A stretch of 64,000 nucleotides of DNA from Hydrogenobacter sp. T-8 (GTDB lineage: Bacteria > Aquificota > Aquificia > Aquificales > Aquificaceae): contig NZ_CP048795.1 of NCBI RefSeq assembly GCF_011006175.1, positions 1 to 64,000 of the forward strand, read 5' to 3'. The notes under the pieces were generated by a model, which made no database searches, was not told the DNA's origin, and saw only the letters and a program-made list of their open reading frames with translations. The position numbers and the translations under genes were made by a program. Each line of letters begins with the position of its first letter. Within the stretch, counting starts at the first letter, position 1. Shown piece after piece: positions 59,517-64,000 of the stretch.

Positions 59517-60690
59517 AAAGATAAGACGAGGGCTAAAACCTGCGAGACAGAGTATAGAGCCCGTTACTGCTGTTTTACCAAAAACAAAAGACATAAGGTC
59601 AAGACTTATAGACCCTCGCTTCCCTCGCAGTGCTCTACTTGAGATAGAGCGTGCGGTTTTTACCAATCCTGTGCTTTCGCAGATACATAACCTTGTTATA
59701 AACCTTGCGAACACAGGACACAGCGTAGAGGCGGACGAAGGAATAAAAGAGGAGATTAGTAAGCTTGCAGAGAAGTTAAACACAGACAGTCTTGTTAACA
59801 GTTTATTTTCTCAAATAATCCTGTATGGGTGCATATCTGCAGAGGTAGTAGTATCTGAAAAGCTTGACGGTATTGAAAAAATTCACAGGGTGCATCCCGC
59901 AAATGTATATTTCCTATACGATGAAGAAAGTGATAGCTTCAAGCCCTATCAGGTCGTAGCAGATAAGACCATAGAGCTAAACCCAAACACATATCTTTAC
60001 ATACCGCTCCTAACTATCGACGGCTCGCCTTATGCCATTCCTCCGATGCTGTCCGCCCTTAGTCTCGTAGACACAACTGATAACCTCATACAAGAACTAA
60101 AAAGTCTTGCAAATAAGATAGGTCTCTTAGGCTTTCTTGATATATCATTCCCCGAACCCCCGCGCAGTCCTGCAGAGACGGAGACGGAATATCAAAAGAG
60201 AGCAAGAGAGTTTCTACAAAACACAGCACAAGACATAGCGGAAAACATAAACAAAGGCATTTTGCTACACTTCGAAGGCACACAAGTGGAGTTCAAGGAC
60301 ATATCAACGAATGCAAGCGGGCTAAAAGAGGTTATGAGCATAACAGAGAAATGGCTCATAGAAGGAGCAAAGGGACAGCCCGCACTACTCGGCTTTTCAG
60401 AAGGGCTGACAGAAACATGGGCAACTGTTAGCTTGCATATTTTTATATCGCAACTTAAGAACTATCAAAGACTTGTAGAAAGGTTTTTGGAGTATATTTA
60501 TAAGTTACACCTCATCCTTGCAGGCTATAGCTTTGATGACATAAATGTGTCTTTTGCGGAACCACCAAACTTTAGAGCGAAAGAAGAAGAAGAAGCCAGA
60601 AAACTCAGGGTGGAGTGGGTCATACAACTGTTGCAGGCTGGCGTAATAGACATACAAACTGCAAAACAGCTTGTGGAGGAGTTCATCTGA
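59497..60690 (+). CDS. portal protein (DUF935, Mu Gp29-like)
   Basis: 397 residues with the DUF935 features: ALLEIERAVFTNPVLSQIHN, ILYGCISAEVVVS, IHRVHPANVYFLYDEES and AKGQPALLGFSEGLTETWA. It forms the dodecameric portal through which DNA enters. It overlaps the terminase by 20 bases and the MuF gene by one. Confidence 0.9.
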   Translation: MWKELFEKIRRGLKPARQSIEPVTAVLPKTKDIRSRLIDPRFPRSALLEIERAVFTNPVLSQIHNLVINLANTGHSVEADEGIKEEISKLAEKLNTDSLVNSLFSQIILYGCISAEVVVSEKLDGIEKIHRVHPANVYFLYDEESDSFKPYQVVADKTIELNPNTYLYIPLLTIDGSPYAIPPMLSALSLVDTTDNLIQELKSLANKIGLLGFLDISFPEPPRSPAETETEYQKRAREFLQNTAQDIAENINKGILLHFEGTQVEFKDISTNASGLKEVMSITEKWLIEGAKGQPALLGFSEGLTETWATVSLHIFISQLKNYQRLVERFLEYIYKLHLILAGYSFDDINVSFAEPPNFRAKEEEEARKLRVEWVIQLLQAGVIDIQTAKQLVEEFI

Positions 60691-61538
60691 TGGATGCATA
60701 CAGACCAGACCCAGAGATAGAGAAACTTTTAAAGCTCGTTCTACCAAGCCTCAACAAGGGGTTTAAAGAAGCATTAGAGTATGCACTCGCAAGGGCAAAG
60801 TATTTTGTTAGCTTTGAAGATTTCACGAGAATACTACTTGACAAACTTGAAGAGAAGATGAAACTGCCGGATGCGGTAAAAGGCAAGCTGTGGGAAGAAC
60901 TTGAAAAGATATACAACAATGCAGTGCAGGAGACTGTTTTAGAGATAGCGCAGACTGGCAAGTTTATAGACTTCAGAATGCCTGACACCAGAAGCGTAGA
61001 GTATGCTCTAAAACTACATGACTTTTACCTTGGCAAGTTTTTCCAAGGGGACAAACAACTAAGGAAAAGGGTTCTTAACTGGATGAGTGAGTATTACTTA
61101 CAAGAGGGCAACCCCATAGGCAAGGGGCAAAAGGGTATAAAAGAATTCCTGAAGCATTTCAAAAATTACATACAGCCACAAACCGAGTGGAAGGCAAGGC
61201 AGATAATAGATACATCTGTCAACTTCCTAAGGAACGCAGGTAAGATAAGAACATTACAACACGCAAGAGTGGAATACTATCGCTGGGATGCGACAAACGA
61301 TAGGCTTACGTGCAGGATATGCAGGAGTTATGATGGCAGAGTTTTCAGGACTGCAGACGCAGTAAGGATTCTTGACGCCTTAGAGACTACACAAGACCCG
61401 GGGCTAATAAGAGAGTTAAAGCCTTTTGTAAACAAGCCAGTCGACGGACTTAGCGACAATATGCTACCCACGAAGCTCCCCCCTTTGCACCCACACTGCC
61501 GATGCAGAGTCGTAGCACACTTTGAAATCTCTGCTTGA
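60690..61538 (+). CDS. phage head morphogenesis protein, SPP1 gp7/MuF family
   Basis: 282 residues from the ATG at 60690 (shares its A with the portal TGA). The C-terminal MuF domain is clear: WDATNDRLTCRICRSYDGRVF and LPPLHPHCRCRVVAHFE. The Cys pairs and His ligands may bind metal. It is a minor head protein near the portal. A helical N-terminal half precedes it. Confidence 0.9.
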   Translation: MDAYRPDPEIEKLLKLVLPSLNKGFKEALEYALARAKYFVSFEDFTRILLDKLEEKMKLPDAVKGKLWEELEKIYNNAVQETVLEIAQTGKFIDFRMPDTRSVEYALKLHDFYLGKFFQGDKQLRKRVLNWMSEYYLQEGNPIGKGQKGIKEFLKHFKNYIQPQTEWKARQIIDTSVNFLRNAGKIRTLQHARVEYYRWDATNDRLTCRICRSYDGRVFRTADAVRILDALETTQDPGLIRELKPFVNKPVDGLSDNMLPTKLPPLHPHCRCRVVAHFEISA

Positions 61539-61570
61539 TACACAGATAGCCCAAAGCTAATATCAAAAGC

Positions 61571-62260
61571 ATGTATTTAACTCTTAACTTTGTTGCGGAA
61601 GGGATAGAAGAGACTGACGAATACATAGAGTTTACCGTAAGAGCTTTGTCTGCAGACACGGAAATCCAGACTGGTAAAGGCACGGTAGTCTTCCCCTCAG
61701 AAGTTCTTATAAAAAGACAAGCAGACTTAATAGGCAAGCCTCTGCTTTTAGACCACGAGTGGAAGGTGGACAAAATAGTGGGGGTTGTGGTGCATAGCTG
61801 GTTTGATGACGCACAAAAAGCTCTCATGGCAAGGGTAAGAATTGCAAAGGAGGGTAATGAAAAACTTATAAGCCTTATAAAGCTTCAGCCAAGTCCAATA
61901 AGGTCTGTGTCAATAGGTGCAATCGTTAAAAAACAAGAGGGTCAAGTAAAAGATATAGAGTTCAAAGAAATATCTCTGGTTTTTGAAGGAGCAGACCCAA
62001 ACGCAAAAATAATGGCAGGCAGATACGAGGACATAGAACTTTCTACTTCAGAGTGGTGGGATGACCCAGAGCTGAGAGATAAAGCTCCAAATGACTTCTT
62101 CTTAGACCCATCCTCTCGCAGATACCCATACAAAACGTGGGATGGGAAAATCTCCTGCGAGAGACTTAAAGCGGCTATGCAGTTGTCCTCTTTGCACGGA
62201 CACAAGCAAATATATGACAGAGCTAAAAGGCTTTATGAAAAACATTGCAAAGGAGGTTAA
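61571..62260 (+). CDS. prohead protease-like protein
   Basis: 229 residues. The HK97/S78-type pattern is GKPLLLDHEWKVDKIVG (His), PIRSVSIGAIVKKQEG (Ser) and IEFKEISLVFEGADPNAKI. It matures the capsid. The C-terminal extension (170-229, YPYKTWDGKISCERLKAAMQ) resembles a small DUF6582-like domain. It lies 32 bases after MuF with no strong ribosome site, so the start is somewhat uncertain. Confidence 0.78.
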   Translation: MYLTLNFVAEGIEETDEYIEFTVRALSADTEIQTGKGTVVFPSEVLIKRQADLIGKPLLLDHEWKVDKIVGVVVHSWFDDAQKALMARVRIAKEGNEKLISLIKLQPSPIRSVSIGAIVKKQEGQVKDIEFKEISLVFEGADPNAKIMAGRYEDIELSTSEWWDDPELRDKAPNDFFLDPSSRRYPYKTWDGKISCERLKAAMQLSSLHGHKQIYDRAKRLYEKHCKGG

Positions 62261-62263
62261 AGC

Positions 62264-62668
62264 ATGTTAGACAAGGAGACAATTTTGACACTTAGCAAGG
62301 AAGAGCTACAAGAGGCGGTTGAAACACTTCAGCTCAAAGTTCAGGCGCTGGAAAAGGAAAGGGACGAACTCAAGCAACTTGCAGACATAGGCAAGAAATA
62401 CTACGAGCATTTACAGACAGAAGCGATAAGGCTCGTGCGTGCGGTTGACGGAGAAAACGCAGCAATACTGAAGCTCATAGACAAAGCAGATGTGGACACT
62501 CTAAAAGCGATAGTTGATAACTATCAAGAGAAAGCAAAAGAGAAATTCAAAGCATCTGCAACCCACACACAAGAAGAACCACAAGTCTTTAGTAAGGAAT
62601 GGCTTGAAAAAGCAAGCTATCAAGACCTTATAAAACTCAGACAAAAACTTTATGAGGAGGTAAGATAA
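62264..62668 (+). CDS. putative scaffold protein
   Basis: 134 residues, nearly all helix with a coiled coil (about 10-45, LSKEELQEAVETLQLKVQAL) and a basic C-terminus (IKLRQKLYEEVR). It lies between the protease and major capsid genes, the normal scaffold position. Strong AAAGGAGG site. No family is named from sequence. Confidence 0.65.
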   Translation: MLDKETILTLSKEELQEAVETLQLKVQALEKERDELKQLADIGKKYYEHLQTEAIRLVRAVDGENAAILKLIDKADVDTLKAIVDNYQEKAKEKFKASATHTQEEPQVFSKEWLEKASYQDLIKLRQKLYEEVR

Positions 62669-63564
62669 TGAGCACAGTTAGCAGGACAACACACCCAGAG
62701 CTTTTCCCCCTTTACTACGAGAAGAAGCTGCTTGAGTATGTAAAAGCCAACCTCGTAGCCACAAGGTTCGGACAAAGAAGAAGCCTTCCTGCCAACTCTG
62801 GAAGAACTATAGAGTTTTACAGGGCAAATCCGAAACCCATAAACACTACGCCCATCACAGACCAGCCCACGCCCCCTGCTACAGCACTTCCAAACCTTAC
62901 ACCGATACAGGTGACCGTGCAAGAATACGGCGATAGCATAGACCTGTATGAGTTTACGGACATGACTTCTTTTGTGCCACTTGTTGACTACATAACAGAC
63001 ATCCTCGCAGATCAAGCCCAAAGAAGTTTAGACACGATAGCCATGAACGAGCTTTGCAGTGGCACGAATGTGCTTTATGCAGGAGGAGTGAACTCCAGGT
63101 CTGCACTGGTGGGAACGCAAAAGCTTACAAAGACAGACATAAGAAAAGCTGTAAACCTTCTGCAGAGAGAGAATATCCCGCCTTTTGAGGATGGCTACTA
63201 TGTGTGTCTCATACATCCAGACAAGATCCTTGACCTCTTTACAGATGCTGAATTAATACAACTCGCAAACGCTAATATGTCTGCTTTTGAAAAGGGCTTC
63301 GTGGGTCAGTTTGCAGGCGTGAAGTTTTATGTGTCTACCACTTTGCCTATAGTAGACAACGGTGGCACGCCATCTGTCCCAGTTTATCAGACTCTCGTGC
63401 TTGGCAAGGACGCTTATGGCATCGTGGACTTGGACGGGACGACTCTGAAGATGGTGCAAACGAACGTAGACAGACTTGGAAGGGTAAAAACCCTCGGCTG
63501 GAAGGCTTACTTTGCAGTTAAGAGACTCTACGAGCCCGCAATAGTAAGGATAGAGAGCAACTGA
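62668..63564 (+). CDS. major capsid protein (N4-gp56 family)
   Basis: 298 residues matching N4-gp56-type major capsid proteins: LLEYVKANLVATRFGQRRSL, SGRTIEFYRANP, VQEYGDSIDLYEFTDM, AQRSLDTIAMNELC, YYVCLIHPDKILDL. It forms the icosahedral shell with an HK97 fold. This capsid type is unusual beside Mu-type terminase and portal genes, which normally sit with a Mu gpT-like capsid, suggesting module exchange. It shares one base with the scaffold stop. Confidence 0.88.
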   Translation: MSTVSRTTHPELFPLYYEKKLLEYVKANLVATRFGQRRSLPANSGRTIEFYRANPKPINTTPITDQPTPPATALPNLTPIQVTVQEYGDSIDLYEFTDMTSFVPLVDYITDILADQAQRSLDTIAMNELCSGTNVLYAGGVNSRSALVGTQKLTKTDIRKAVNLLQRENIPPFEDGYYVCLIHPDKILDLFTDAELIQLANANMSAFEKGFVGQFAGVKFYVSTTLPIVDNGGTPSVPVYQTLVLGKDAYGIVDLDGTTLKMVQTNVDRLGRVKTLGWKAYFAVKRLYEPAIVRIESN

Positions 63565-63566
63565 TT

Positions 63567-63755
63567 ATGGTTAAGGTAAAGGTTTTGAAAGATACAGAAC
63601 TACGGATAAACGGCGTGCGGTATATCGTTAAGGCTGGAGTGCAAGATGTAGAAAGGCACGTGGCAGAGCTTTTGCTCCAGCTTTCTTTGGCAGAGCAAGT
63701 AGCAGAGAAAGAGGAAAGAAGAGAGGAAAGAAATGATAAGCGTAGAAGAGGTTAA
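63567..63755 (+). CDS. small phage protein downstream of capsid
   Basis: 62 residues, 2 bases after the capsid stop. A beta-rich N-terminus (KVKVLKDTELRINGVRYIV) precedes a strongly charged Glu/Arg/Lys tail. Possibly a head decoration or completion protein. Family not recognised. Confidence 0.55.
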   Translation: MVKVKVLKDTELRINGVRYIVKAGVQDVERHVAELLLQLSLAEQVAEKEERREERNDKRRRG

Positions 63756-64000
63756 GGAGTTTCTAAAAAACGCAGACATTCCAGACGCAGAAGTCCAAAA
63801 GGCTATCTCTCTTGCTTACGGTAGATTTGTAAGGCTCACAAACATAGCACCAGACGAGAGCAACCCACAGCACAGACAAGCACTCATAATCCTCGCAGTC
63901 TTAGAGCTGGCATCTTTTATAAACCTCTACTACAGACAGAACAACGCAGAGTTTATCAGAACGAAAGAGCTAACCGCAGAAGTAGAAAGACTGCTAAACC
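63733..64000 (+). CDS. head-tail connector-like protein, partial (runs off right edge)
   Basis: From the ATG at 63733 (AGAGGAAAGAA upstream, overlapping the previous gene by 23 bases) 89 codons stay open to the window end. The helical product starts ISVEEVKEFLKNADIPDAEV and includes HRQALIILAVLELASFINL, resembling the small helical adaptor proteins found after capsid genes. Too incomplete for a firm name. Confidence 0.55.
   Translation, partial: MISVEEVKEFLKNADIPDAEVQKAISLAYGRFVRLTNIAPDESNPQHRQALIILAVLELASFINLYYRQNNAEFIRTKELTAEVERLLN

Larger units (their letters stand above)
40109..64000. mobile_element. Mu-like transposable prophage (left end and about 24 kb; right end outside window)
   Basis: Continuous phage genes run from 40299 to the right edge and include DDE transposase A, AAA ATPase B, Mu-type small and large terminase, DUF935 portal and MuF. 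The proposed left end is TGTAATTTTTGAAAAATG at 40109, which has the terminal TG of transposable phages and near-identical 22-base repeats inside it. Tail and lysis genes lie left of the repressor and face left, unlike Mu. Integration is about 39 bases upstream of tRNA-Leu. The exact end is inferred. Confidence 0.8.

Overview
The window looks like a chromosome segment of a thermophilic Aquificales bacterium (Aquificaceae type, Hydrogenobacter/Thermocrinis/Aquifex-like). The reasons are the GC-rich 16S/23S/5S rRNAs set in AT-richer coding DNA, a futalosine-pathway menaquinone gene (mqnE), an Icd of the kind used around the reductive TCA cycle, very tight gene packing with 4-base ATGA overlaps, and a type III-A CRISPR system. 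The genus cannot be fixed from the window alone.

Layout. 1-8960: housekeeping genes on both strands (5' part of nuoG, a diguanylate cyclase, an unusual HTH/Cys/NosL-like regulator, pyrB, coaBC, two tandem Uma2 genes, serA, mnmA, rlmB). 8920-15025: one rRNA operon driven by three consensus promoters, in the order 16S-tRNA-Ile-tRNA-Ala-23S-5S. Its 23S gene is interrupted at the peptidyl-transferase loop by a group I intron carrying a LAGLIDADG endonuclease. 15027-16987: two decayed genes (an AAA ATPase with an in-frame amber codon, and a type I hsdM with a deletion/frameshift). 16997-22333: a TonB-ExbB-ExbD/outer-membrane-receptor/membrane polyferredoxin cluster, with a candidate short RNA and an operator-like palindrome upstream of the receptor. 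22392-23654: icd. 23651-32872: type III-A CRISPR locus (cas10-csm2-csm3-csm4-csm5, a 7-repeat array, a leader with an rRNA-type boxA, cas6), followed by a frameshifted tnpB. 32920-40070: rnhC, znuB-like permease, polX, mqnE, a duplicated HEPN-like protein, ymdB, and tRNA-Leu(CAG).

From about 40109 to the right edge lies a Mu-like transposable prophage whose right end is outside the window. Lysis, tail and baseplate genes run leftward. A divergent repressor/early switch sits at 47692-47741. Early and head genes run rightward: HTH regulators, RecT, ParB-like protein, DDE transposase A, AAA target-selection ATPase B, a DnaC-like ATPase, a RAMP-like protein, an Hjc-type resolvase, a Gp27-like small terminase, large terminase, DUF935 portal, MuF-type protein, protease, scaffold and N4-gp56-type capsid. 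The myovirus-type baseplate genes (gp25, gpJ, gpI) imply a contractile tail.

The most unusual feature is at about 56056-56485. There, directly downstream of a phage gene whose C-terminus looks like a RAMP (Cas-type RRM) glycine loop, roughly 430 bases of untranslatable DNA show a strict five-base periodicity (G plus G/T/C every fifth base). Other points of interest are the 23S intron at the L2449 position, the rRNA-type boxA in the CRISPR leader, and a 28-base hairpin element shared exactly between that leader and the prophage's left end.
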